The notes below the pieces were generated by a model. That model searched no databases. It worked only from the letters and a program-made list of their open reading frames with translations, and was not told the DNA's origin. 7,495 nt of DNA from Planctomycetaceae bacterium. GTDB taxonomy: Bacteria > Planctomycetota > Planctomycetia > Pirellulales > Thermoguttaceae. This document shows positions 1 to 6,567 of this stretch, piece after piece; position 1 is the stretch's first letter; each line of letters opens with the position of its first letter. The stretch covers positions 1 through 7,495 of the forward strand of contig WRMR01000240.1 of the NCBI GenBank assembly GCA_009776995.1, written 5' to 3'. The translations under genes were made by a program, and so were the position numbers.

Positions 1-81
1 TATCGCGGATACAGGGCTAATTCCTGACGGGCTACAGAGATGCATGTAGCAGAAAGCATGTCAATTATGAAACAAACTGGT

Positions 82-93
82 GGAGCCACCATG
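82..93 (+). promoter_or_regulatory. Shine-Dalgarno site deciding the start of the pRiA4b-like gene
   Basis: GGTGGAG followed by CCACC and ATG places a purine-rich ribosome-binding site at the right distance from ATG 91. The earlier in-frame ATGs at 40, 58 and 67 have no comparable site. Confidence 0.6.
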
Positions 94-750
94 CCGACCT
101 CATATCTTCTCAAAATCACGCTCAAACATACGCCGAATACGATCTGGCGGCGTTTTGTTGTGCCGTCAGTCATGCCGTTGGACGGATTGCATGACATTCT
201 TCAAACGGTCATGGGATGGGACAATTGCCACTTCCATGCTTTCACCGTCGGACGCCAGCGATACAATCCCGTTGAGATTGAGGAAGACGGTGATCTTTTC
301 GAGACGGATTATACGCTTGCCGACGTTGCTCCCAAAAAAGGCACAAAGATTCATTATGAGTATGACTTCGGCGATGGTTGGGAGCATGAGATCGTCGTTG
401 AAAGTACCGACTACTCAAACCCGGATTGGCCGTACCCTGTTTATTGCATTGAAGGCGTTCGTGCCTGCCCGCCGGAAAATTGCGGAGGAGTTAGCGGATA
501 CGTGGATTTTTGCGAAATCATGACGGACAAAAAACACCCGGAACACCGCGAAATCAAAGAATGGTACGGTCGCAAGTATGATCCCGACTATTTCGATCTT
601 GCCAAAGTCAATAAGGCTCTGGGCGTCAAACCAAAGAAAAATCCTAAGCTACAAGAAGCACTCAAGCCCGAACCAGAAGTGAGCGACATATTATCCCGAC
701 TCGGTAAAAAACTCAAAAAGGCGGTCGAAGCAGCCGAGAAAAAGAAGTGA
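91..750 (+). CDS. pRiA4b ORF-3-like family protein
   Basis: This 219-residue protein belongs to the family named after ORF-3 of plasmid pRiA4b (Pfam PF07929), whose biochemical role is not established. The recognisable marks are the opening beta-strand run with IWRRF (residues 18-22), the helix with LHDILQTVMGW (33-43), the FHAF strand (48-51), the family signature YDFGDGWEH at 91-99 and the ACPPENCGG turn at 125-133. The FDLAKVNKAL segment (168-177) is the usual C-terminal end of the domain. It is followed by a tail of about 40 lysine-rich residues ending in AEKKK. The frame is open from ATG 40, with further ATGs at 58 and 67. I chose ATG 91 because GGAG lies five bases upstream and the conserved domain begins right there. 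The next gene starts 21 bases after the stop on the same strand, which suggests co-transcription. Family assignment is secure; function is unknown. Confidence 0.93.
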   Translation: MPTSYLLKITLKHTPNTIWRRFVVPSVMPLDGLHDILQTVMGWDNCHFHAFTVGRQRYNPVEIEEDGDLFETDYTLADVAPKKGTKIHYEYDFGDGWEHEIVVESTDYSNPDWPYPVYCIEGVRACPPENCGGVSGYVDFCEIMTDKKHPEHREIKEWYGRKYDPDYFDLAKVNKALGVKPKKNPKLQEALKPEPEVSDILSRLGKKLKKAVEAAEKKK

Positions 751-771
751 TTAACGGAGTCCGGTGGGTGG

Positions 772-1374
772 ATGTCAATGGCAAAAAAGAAAAAGAAGAA
801 ACAACCCGGCCATTATTGCCGTCGTTGCGGTCGCCGCCGCGCGAATGAACGGTTTTCAGGCAAAGGCCATTCGAAGCATATCTGCAAGAGTTGTGAGAAC
901 GAAAAGCGAACGGAGGCCAAGCGCAAACGCCAGATTGCCGAAGCCCGGCGTGTGGCAACGAACCTGTTTCAAGAGGCGGACGACGAGACGATTTTGCAGA
1001 CAAACCATGTCCGCATTGAGCGCATGGTTTTGGCCAACGATTCTACTCCTGACTGGAGTGAGCTTGGCGTCGGCAAATGGCTGATTTTGCTTCGCGGATC
1101 GGCGGCGATTGATTTTCACGGTGAAATCGGCCTGCGGCAAATGCATGTGGGCGACTATGTTTTTATACCACCTCACAAGAAACACCGTATCACCGCCACG
1201 TCCAAATTACCCACCTTCTGGCTGGTGGTGTTCGTCAGGGATAAGAAGGTGGCTACGAAATGTCGCGTGAAGAAAAAGCGGCCGATCAAAAAGAAGCGGC
1301 CAGTTAAAAAGAAGGCCAAACGCCCACCCGAAAAACCGACTCCCAAGCAAAGAATGTTCGATTTTGGCGGTTAA
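772..1374 (+). CDS. zinc-ribbon / cupin fusion protein with lysine-rich tail
   Basis: This is a 200-residue protein with three parts. Residues 1-10 are almost all lysine. Residues 14-43 form a small zinc-ribbon-like module with C16, C19, C38 and C41 (CX2C-X18-CX2C) and the NERFSGKGH stretch. I have seen this kind of short module in hypothetical proteins, alone or as an N-terminal domain. Residues 75-155 look like a small single-domain cupin: WLILLRGSAAIDF (103-115) is the first strand pair and GDYVFIPPHKKHRI (127-140) fits cupin motif 2. The histidine pair of cupin motif 1 is absent, so a classical metal site is doubtful. Residues 162-191 are mostly Lys, Arg and Pro, and the last residues are KQRMFDFGG. 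The basic ends and the ribbon suggest nucleic-acid binding (inference). ATG 772 follows GGAG at 756-759; ATG 778 is an alternative two codons in. It is probably co-transcribed with the pRiA4b-like gene just upstream. Confidence 0.85.
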   Translation: MSMAKKKKKKQPGHYCRRCGRRRANERFSGKGHSKHICKSCENEKRTEAKRKRQIAEARRVATNLFQEADDETILQTNHVRIERMVLANDSTPDWSELGVGKWLILLRGSAAIDFHGEIGLRQMHVGDYVFIPPHKKHRITATSKLPTFWLVVFVRDKKVATKCRVKKKRPIKKKRPVKKKAKRPPEKPTPKQRMFDFGG

Positions 1375-1411
1375 AACGTTTTCGTGCAATATTATGGGTG
1401 GCCAAAAAAAT
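1363..1411 (+). other. loose inverted repeat at the end of the cupin gene
   Basis: TTTTGGC at 1364-1370 can pair with GCCAAAA at 1401-1407 across a loop of about 30 bases. The loop itself contains the self-complementary AAAACGTTTT at 1372-1381. No run of T follows directly, so I list it only as a possible weak terminator or messenger end structure for the first two genes. Confidence 0.25.
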
Positions 1412-1414
1412 CCC

Positions 1415-1443
1415 TTGTTTTCAAACCGTTTTCAGGGTATAAT
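1415..1443 (+). promoter_or_regulatory. sigma70-type promoter for the unknown/AlbA gene pair
   Basis: TTGTTT at 1415-1420 and a perfect TATAAT at 1438-1443 are separated by exactly 17 bases. This lies in the 136-base gap after the cupin gene, and transcription would start near 1450, about 60 bases before the ATG at 1511. The fit of both boxes and the spacing make this the best promoter candidate on the forward strand. It suggests that the genes from 1511 onward form their own unit, separate from the first two genes. Confidence 0.6.
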
Positions 1444-1500
1444 ATTCCTAACTTTGGCAGTTCAACTTATTTGCACTATTGACTTTAACTCAACGAGTTT

Positions 1501-1513
1501 GGAGTTTCACATG
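1501..1513 (+). promoter_or_regulatory. Shine-Dalgarno site deciding the start at 1511
   Basis: GGAG at 1501-1504 is followed by six bases and ATG 1511. The frame is open back to 1364, but that stretch contains the promoter and its translation has no domain character, so 1511 is preferred. Confidence 0.65.
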
Positions 1514-2080
1514 GGACGGTTTTTGGCCATAGGCTTGCCATACGAAATCTTTGTCGCACCGGAAAGAACCTATAATCGAATTGTTTCACTGGAAGACGTT
1601 CGTGAGGAATTGGAACGGTCGCAGCGATATGATATGAATTTATTTGAGGGAGAAGAAAAAGGCGAATCGCGACATGTCTTCACTCTCAAACATGAGGTGC
1701 TTAAAGAAGGATTACTTCCATTTTTAGAGTCTTTCTACCCAACAATATATCACAAACCGAAAGATGACGGGCGAGGATATTCACATGCACTCGAAACATT
1801 ACGAACCACACCGTTCGAACAATGGCTTGACTTTGCCCGTGAAATAAGTAATTATGCATTTCAAATGGATACCAATGCCGAATCGCTGTATCTGGAAATA
1901 CAAAAATCTGTCGGGCCTATTGTACGCCTTCAATTTCATTGCTTGTTACTGTACCTGGGCTATGGTAAAGTCATTACTGAGGGAATTAATGACTTTGCAA
2001 ATTTTTTCAAGTTCTGCATGCATGAAACTTTTTCTGAACATCCTATTGTAAAAGCTGTCAAAATTTACATAACGGGATGA
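1511..2080 (+). CDS. unrecognised 189-residue protein
   Basis: I do not recognise a named family. The protein opens with a hydrophobic strand-like run (GRFLAIGLPYEIFVAP) and continues with a charged, helical stretch around residues 22-48. A segment rich in aromatics follows (LLPFLESFYPTIYHKP, about 68-83). The C-terminal half is helical, with FFKFCMHETFSEHPIVKAV near 165-183, and the chain ends in ITG. There is no signal peptide, no obvious membrane segment and no clear catalytic motif. I have a vague impression of similar uncharacterised proteins that share the opening and the closing block, but cannot name them. The gene is visibly richer in A and T than its neighbours, a hint of separate origin. 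Its stop codon sits in an ATGA at 2077-2080, and the AlbA-type gene starts 17 bases later, so the two are probably translated from one message. Confidence 0.82.
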   Translation: MGRFLAIGLPYEIFVAPERTYNRIVSLEDVREELERSQRYDMNLFEGEEKGESRHVFTLKHEVLKEGLLPFLESFYPTIYHKPKDDGRGYSHALETLRTTPFEQWLDFAREISNYAFQMDTNAESLYLEIQKSVGPIVRLQFHCLLLYLGYGKVITEGINDFANFFKFCMHETFSEHPIVKAVKIYITG

Positions 2081-3328
2081 GAAGGGATAGTTTAGAAATG
2101 AAGCTGAAAGACCTGAAACAACTGCTCAAGTCAGGCGAATGGAACGACATTGAGTTCAAAGAGGCTCGAATGGATGTGCCGAAATCGGCGTTTGAGGCGG
2201 TCTCGGCATTTGCCAATACGCATGGTGGTTGGCTTGTCTTGGCGTTGCGCAGCGGGATGGTAGCGAGTCCTATGAAATTGTCGGCGTCGAGAAACCTGAC
2301 AAGGTGCAAAACGACTTCCTTTCCGTGCTCCACGCTGATGGTCGGGTCAACCACGATGTCGAGATTACCGAACAAAAGCTGGTCGTCGATGGCAAGACGG
2401 TGCTGATCTTTCACATCGCCGAAAATTCTCGGACGCGAAAGCCTGTTTATCTTGACGGTGACATCCGGCGAACGTTCCTACGGCGCGGCGGATGCAACTT
2501 CAAGTCACAACCGCAGGACATCGAACGTTTGTTGCGGGATGCGACGAAAGATCGTTGGGACGGTCAGCCGTTTGAGCGGGTTACACTCAAGGAAGCATTT
2601 CATCCGGGCAGTTTGCGATGGTATCGCGACCGATTTCATCAGGCGAATCCTGGCTTTGACACGAGCCAGCCTGACAAAGATTTCCTGTACCATTGGGGAT
2701 ATCTGCTCAAGAACGGTAGGCGATTTCTTCCGACTCGCGGAGCGGTGATGCTGTTTGGTTCGCCGCTGGCCATCCACCAACTCATTCCGCGACCGACGCT
2801 TGATGTGCAGTTTCTCGGCTATGCGACGAACGAACCCATGCCGGAAACTCGCTGGATTGATCGCATCGTCTGCGAGGAAAATATCGTGCAAGCATGGGAA
2901 CAGTTGCACGCAAAATTCCTGTTTTTCATGCCCAAGCCGTTCCGCGATATTGACCCTGTGACCTTGACCCGTCGCGACGCTCCACCCGGCTTTCGGGTTT
3001 TCCGCGAGGCGACAGTCAATTTGCTGATTCACCAGGACTACGGCGATCACTCGCGAAAGGCGGTGATCAAGTTTTATCGCGACGGCATCCAGTTTTGGAA
3101 CCCCGGCGATGTGTTTGGTGACGATTCGCGTCTTTGGGAGCCGGGCGAGAAGGAAGTGCGTAACCCATCGATTGCGATGGCTCTGCGTCGAATCGCCATG
3201 TGCGAGCAGGCCGGAACCGGCTTGCGAATGATTCGTGACGAGTGGAAAAAGCTGGGACATCCTGCCCCCGCGTACAAAAACGACCGCTCCGTGAAGGCGT
3301 TTGAATTCTTCTTGCCAGTCGAAATAGG

Positions 3329-3353
3329 CGACTGGGCCGGAGCGGCCCAGTCG
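3329..3353. repeat. perfect 10-bp inverted repeat inside the AlbA-type gene
   Basis: CGACTGGGCC at 3329-3338 and GGCCCAGTCG at 3344-3353 are exact reverse complements around the five-base loop GGAGC. The GC-rich hairpin falls in the linker between the ATPase-like region and the winged helix. It shares sequence with the adjoining 12-base tandem repeats. Confidence 0.85.
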
Positions 3354-3377
3354 ACGGCTCAGTCAGCGGCCCAGTCA
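3342..3377 (+). repeat. three 12-base tandem repeats encoding xAQS
   Basis: Units at 3342-3353, 3354-3365 and 3366-3377 read AAQS, TAQS, AAQS. Units 1 and 3 differ at one base; unit 2 is more diverged. Short tandem peptide repeats of this kind are common in the linker before the C-terminal winged helix of RecG-like regulators and may vary in copy number between strains. Confidence 0.85.
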
Positions 3378-3601
3378 AATACTCACGACCTGACTTATCG
3401 GCTATTGTCTGCTCTTGCGAATGGCGAGCGAACACCGGCATCGCTCCGAAGTGAATTGGGATTGAAACACCGATCCAGATTTCGGGAAAATTATATTCAC
3501 CCAGCTTTGGATGCTGGCTTGATTGAATATACGATCCCGGATAAACCAAACAGCCGCCTGCAAAAATACCGCCTCACAGAAAAGGGACGGCAATTTTTAT
3601 T

Positions 3602-3616
3602 GGAGGCACAGACATG
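3602..3616 (+). promoter_or_regulatory. strong Shine-Dalgarno site before ATG 3614
   Basis: GGAGG at 3602-3606 stands seven bases before ATG 3614, and that ATG overlaps the stop of the AlbA-type gene as ATGA. This is the best ribosome-binding site in the window, yet the frame it serves closes after seven codons. Confidence 0.6.
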
Positions 3617-3696
3617 AGTGGAATACAACAAAAGTGATACAATTTCTTGCCGCAAGCTGTAAGTCGCTGGCTGAGTTCAAAAGGGCGTTGAAATGA
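3614..3696 (+). pseudogene. possible broken small gene after the AlbA-type gene
   Basis: From ATG 3614 the frame reads MSGIQQK and stops at 3635-3637. One base shift in the AAAA run at 3630-3633 would join it to an open frame at 3634-3696, which reads in part FLAASCKSLAEF and resembles the first helices of a winged-helix domain. The restored product would be only 27 residues. A further shift at about 3693 would lead into a frame that runs into the 3' end of the opposing helicase gene. The strong Shine-Dalgarno site and translational overlap argue that something was once translated here. The sequence is too short to assign, and chance is a real alternative. Confidence 0.3.
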
Positions 3697-3735
3697 GCAG
3701 GGGTGAGCGTGACGTCAACAAGCACGTACCTCTTG
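3618..3735. other. convergent intergenic region without a clear terminator
   Basis: Both gene blocks end here. Besides the possible broken small frame I see only short imperfect hairpins and no stem followed by a T run on either strand, so transcripts from the two sides may overlap. Confidence 0.5.
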
Positions 3736-6117
3736 CTACCAAAGATTCACACCACCGTCCAATGTGCCATCAATTTCATAACCCATCGCCAAGTAACCAC
3801 GCACTCGTTTTTCCCACATTTTTCGCAGGAGGGCGTGTCCCAATTCGGCGTAATCGTAGATTCTCACGTCCCGTTTTGTGGCATGTTCGAGATGTAAGCG
3901 ACCGGCGTATTGTTGTAATATTCCCTTCCACGAAATCGGCATGGCCAATACCAACGTATCGAGAGGCGGGTAATCGAAACCTTCGCCGATTAATTTTCCT
4001 GTCGCCAAGAGAATTCTTGGCACGGAATCGCCAAGCTCACAAAGTCTGGCAAAGGTTTCAGTGCGAGTCTTTTTTGATAGACGACCATGCAAAACAAACA
4101 CGTTTTCTGTACTGCCAAGTTTTTCCTTCAATAATTCCAAGTGATCCGTTCGCTCAGTCAGCACGATGATTTTGCGTCCTTCCTGATATGCCGCACGAAC
4201 ATCCTCAATGATGACTGAATTGCGATACTCATTTTGCGTCAGTTGTTGAAATAATGCCTGGATCGAATTGTCCGTTGATATTTCCGGCATGGGTAGCCAA
4301 CGGGGGACGACCGTGAGAACGGATGGCGCGGTATCAGGTCGAGAGGCAGTGTGGCGAATCGGCCCGCATTGCATGAAAATGATGGGGTGATGTCCGTCAC
4401 GACGAATCGGAGTCGCGGTCAAGCCGATAACATACCTTGCACGGCATTGTTTCAATATCGATTCAAATGAAAAGGCCGAAAGATGGTGACATTCATCAAC
4501 GATAATTTGGCCGTATTTGTCCAGGATTTCTGCCTGATTTTCCTTTCGGGACAGCGATTGCATGACGGCAACATCAATGATCTCACTCGGCTTGTTTTTG
4601 CCTGCACCGATAACACCAATTTCGTTTTCGGCCACGTTGAGAAAAGTTCTTAACCGCTCCTTCCATTGATTCAACAGCTCCGTGCGATGAACAATAATCA
4701 AGGTATTCACACAACGTCGTGCGATCAAAGCTGCTGTGGTGACAGTTTTTCCGAAAGCCGTTGGAGCGCATAACACGCCCACATCATGTTTCAGAATTTC
4801 CGTGACGGCATTTTCCTGATCCTGACGCAGATTGCCCTTGAAGTCGGCAGTGATGGGGTTGCCATGATTTCGTTCGTCTTGGAGTTGGCAGGCAATATTG
4901 TGTTTGGCGAAAAGTGCCAGAACATCATCCAAGCAGCCTCGCGGCAATGAAATGTGCTTGGGGTAATTTTCCGCACAACCGATGATTCGCGGTTTATTCC
5001 ACACGGACAGCCGCATGGCCTGCGTACGGTAAAATTCGGGATTTTGAAATGCGGTAAGCCGAATCAGGCGGTTGGTAAGTTGTTGAGGCAACTCGTCTTT
5101 GACGATAAAAATCTGGTTGGCCAAAACCAGAGTGATTGATTCAGGCAGTGTGCCGGTTATCCTGTCATCACGCCGTGGTCGCTTCCACGGCTCGTCCTCG
5201 TCTTCACCGGTTACAAAGGCAACATCCAAAGGATGGCTTTGTCCCGAAATATGGAACATGGCAGACTCGACTTCGCTTGCCGACAACTTCTCAACAGACA
5301 GCAAAAATGCCCATTGGTCAGGATGTGGTTGAAAATGATCGTCAACAAAGACACTGAATCCGTTCTCTCGTGGCTTCTTTTGAAGCGGGAGAGCAATCAG
5401 GTTTCCGAAACCGCCTTTGGGAAGCGTGTCCTGATTCGGGAAAAAACGATCATAGCTGGAAAGGGTCAGTTGACGTGTTCGGGCACAGGTCATGCTGATC
5501 AGTGCCGCGCCAAGTCGCCGAGCGTTCCTTGCTGAAACGGCTTCCGAAAAGAATATCCAAGCATGAGCACCGCGACCGGATCGGGAAATCTCAATGGAAC
5601 ACGGAATACTTGACTCACGGCACGATTCCTGAAATGCCTGCACGTCGTCATGCCATTCCTCTTCATCGAAGTCAACGGCGAGAAAATAGCAAGTGTCATC
5701 AATCAGGAGCGGATAAACTCCAATGGTATGGCGGCCAGCGAGATGATCGTAAATCGTTTGATGCGTTACAGGCGACAAGTCGCGATTGTTGCAATTCGAG
5801 CACTTGACATGCGGCTTCTGGCAAAAACCATGACGCCATTCGTTGGCACAGGCAGGAGCGTACCCGGAAGTGCCTTTCCCCGACTCCCAACGAACAGGAT
5901 AAACATCCTTTCTCCCGCGAAACAGATTTTGAAACAGCGACATCTTGTCATCAGTAGTCAAGGTTGACGAAAAGCGATATGCTGGTTCCTTGCGACTTGA
6001 ATTCTCATCTTGATCGGTCTTCCAGGGAATCCGGTGGGACTCCAACAGCGAAATCAATCGTGAATTCTCCGTCTTCAATCGGTCGATTTCAGATTGATAC
6101 TCGGCGGGAGAAGTCAT
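3736..6117 (-). CDS. TOTE-type archaeo-eukaryotic primase fused to superfamily 2 helicase
   Basis: This 793-residue protein starts with a short coiled coil (about 5-28). The archaeo-eukaryotic primase domain of the TOTE conflict-system type spans roughly 55-275. It shows a zinc-binding knuckle at C90, C99, C106 and C109, the metal-binding DFD at 149-151, the catalytic SRSGRGAH block ending at H185, and the FPNQDTLPKGGFGNLIALPL signature at 226-245. The superfamily 2 helicase follows: Walker A APTAFGKT at 451-458, DECHH at 541-545, TATP at 567-570, GEGFDYPPLD at 711-720 and motif VI QYAGRL at 736-741. The family ending (RGYLAMGYE) is present, so the protein is complete; no nuclease domain is fused. 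Such proteins are predicted to make or copy nucleic acid at foreign templates in conflict systems, a prediction rather than a tested role. Residue 743 is leucine where the second arginine of motif VI is expected. It is the last of three tightly packed reverse-strand genes. No strong ribosome-binding site precedes ATG 6117. Confidence 0.95.
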   Translation of the reverse strand: MTSPAEYQSEIDRLKTENSRLISLLESHRIPWKTDQDENSSRKEPAYRFSSTLTTDDKMSLFQNLFRGRKDVYPVRWESGKGTSGYAPACANEWRHGFCQKPHVKCSNCNNRDLSPVTHQTIYDHLAGRHTIGVYPLLIDDTCYFLAVDFDEEEWHDDVQAFQESCRESSIPCSIEISRSGRGAHAWIFFSEAVSARNARRLGAALISMTCARTRQLTLSSYDRFFPNQDTLPKGGFGNLIALPLQKKPRENGFSVFVDDHFQPHPDQWAFLLSVEKLSASEVESAMFHISGQSHPLDVAFVTGEDEDEPWKRPRRDDRITGTLPESITLVLANQIFIVKDELPQQLTNRLIRLTAFQNPEFYRTQAMRLSVWNKPRIIGCAENYPKHISLPRGCLDDVLALFAKHNIACQLQDERNHGNPITADFKGNLRQDQENAVTEILKHDVGVLCAPTAFGKTVTTAALIARRCVNTLIIVHRTELLNQWKERLRTFLNVAENEIGVIGAGKNKPSEIIDVAVMQSLSRKENQAEILDKYGQIIVDECHHLSAFSFESILKQCRARYVIGLTATPIRRDGHHPIIFMQCGPIRHTASRPDTAPSVLTVVPRWLPMPEISTDNSIQALFQQLTQNEYRNSVIIEDVRAAYQEGRKIIVLTERTDHLELLKEKLGSTENVFVLHGRLSKKTRTETFARLCELGDSVPRILLATGKLIGEGFDYPPLDTLVLAMPISWKGILQQYAGRLHLEHATKRDVRIYDYAELGHALLRKMWEKRVRGYLAMGYEIDGTLDGGVNLW

Positions 6118-6135
6118 TGTACTAAAGCCGTTTCG

Positions 6136-6558
6136 CTAAAACTGGTAACCCATCAAGCACCAGTAGAGCCAGTCTTCGATAATTTCCACCGCTTTCTCAT
6201 CGCCGTCGATCGGCTCCAATTGCGAGAGCGGGACAGCCAACTTTCGTTCGTTCCAAGAAACGACAACAAACATCTCTTTCATACAATCATCAAGTGGAGC
6301 CATTTCAATAATGTCAACTTCTTCCCCGACTTCAAGCGGCGACATGGAACGGGGCTTGCTACACCGGCATCGGGCTTGGCCTTCAATGGTGTCCTGCAAC
6401 GAATAGTACCATCCCATCGCCCGTTCATATTCGTCATACGCATCGACAACGATTTCATAGTCGATGCGTTTTTCACGTTCCGGGTCGTTCTTAGTCATCC
6501 GGGATACGGTGGCCTCATTTTTGGTGGCTTTTTTCGTGGTCTTCGACGCCTTTTTCAT
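6136..6558 (-). CDS. CcbP-like calcium-binding family protein
   Basis: The product has 140 residues. A lysine- and threonine-rich N-terminus of about 20 residues precedes the domain of the cyanobacterial calcium-binding protein CcbP family (PF11535). The family features are the opening IVVDAYDEYERAMGWYYSL, the middle VGEEVDIIEMAPLDDCM, and WNERKLAVPLSQLEPID near the end, followed by an acidic stretch and WLYWCLMGYQF. The known Anabaena member binds calcium through acidic surface residues; many proteins of this family outside cyanobacteria are untested. The frame is open to GTG 6582 and has ATG 6573, but ATG 6558 is preferred: AAAGGA lies just upstream, and the ATG overlaps the stop of the preceding frame as ATGA. 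The primase-helicase gene begins 18 bases after this stop, so the genes are very likely co-transcribed. A link between calcium and the helicase is only a suggestion from position. Confidence 0.88.
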   Translation of the reverse strand: MKKASKTTKKATKNEATVSRMTKNDPEREKRIDYEIVVDAYDEYERAMGWYYSLQDTIEGQARCRCSKPRSMSPLEVGEEVDIIEMAPLDDCMKEMFVVVSWNERKLAVPLSQLEPIDGDEKAVEIIEDWLYWCLMGYQF

Positions 6559-6567
6559 GGTTTCCTT
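6555..6567 (-). promoter_or_regulatory. Shine-Dalgarno and ATGA overlap at the CcbP-like start
   Basis: On the reverse strand AAGGA (6567-6563) is followed by AACC and ATG 6558, and the TGA of the upstream frame ends at 6555. The four-base overlap suggests translational coupling: ribosomes must finish the second frame of the broken upstream gene to reinitiate here. Confidence 0.55.

Larger units (their letters stand above)
2098..3617 (+). pseudogene. AlbA/Schlafen-like protein with RecG-type ATPase-like region, frameshifted
   Basis: With one base restored near 2240 this gene would encode 506 residues. Residues 1-120 form an AlbA/Schlafen-like putative DNA-binding domain (PF04326), with GEWNDIEFKEAR at 13-24 and FANTHGGWLV at 38-47. 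Residues 300-400 resemble the GHKL-like C-terminal half of RecG-related regulators (COG2865, HATPase_c_4): REATVNLLIHQDY (303-315) is the N-box-like motif, NPG follows at 335-337, and EQAGTGLRMI lies at 370-379. A linker of three AQS repeats (416-427) leads to a winged helix (about 431-499) of the type found at the C-terminus of Fic and related proteins. Without repair the first frame stops at 2406, and the second is open from about 2229 to 3617. Expected GTC-TTT-GGC reads GTC-TTG-GC, so one T is missing. ATG 2098 is preferred; ATG 2077, overlapping the previous stop, is possible. Proteins of this class are thought to act as transcription regulators or in defence. Sequencing error is a real alternative to a true pseudogene. 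Confidence 0.9.

Noticed and set aside
1..49. possible 3' end of a gene entering from the left edge
   Set aside because: Two short frames end at 27 and 49 and neither can be told from chance.
1364..1510. N-terminal extension of the unknown gene from ATG 1364
   Set aside because: The stretch contains a near-consensus promoter, and a good Shine-Dalgarno site marks ATG 1511.
2230..2245. programmed -1 frameshift in the AlbA-type gene
   Set aside because: No slippery heptamer and no obvious downstream stimulator are present. Frameshifting is not known for this family.
2505..3260. 251-codon open frame on the reverse strand
   Set aside because: It is a shadow of the AlbA-type gene, with biased composition and no domain.
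3693..4169. 158-codon forward frame overlapping the helicase 3' end
   Set aside because: Most of it is antisense to conserved helicase motifs. Only its first few codons could belong to a forward gene, as noted for the broken small frame.
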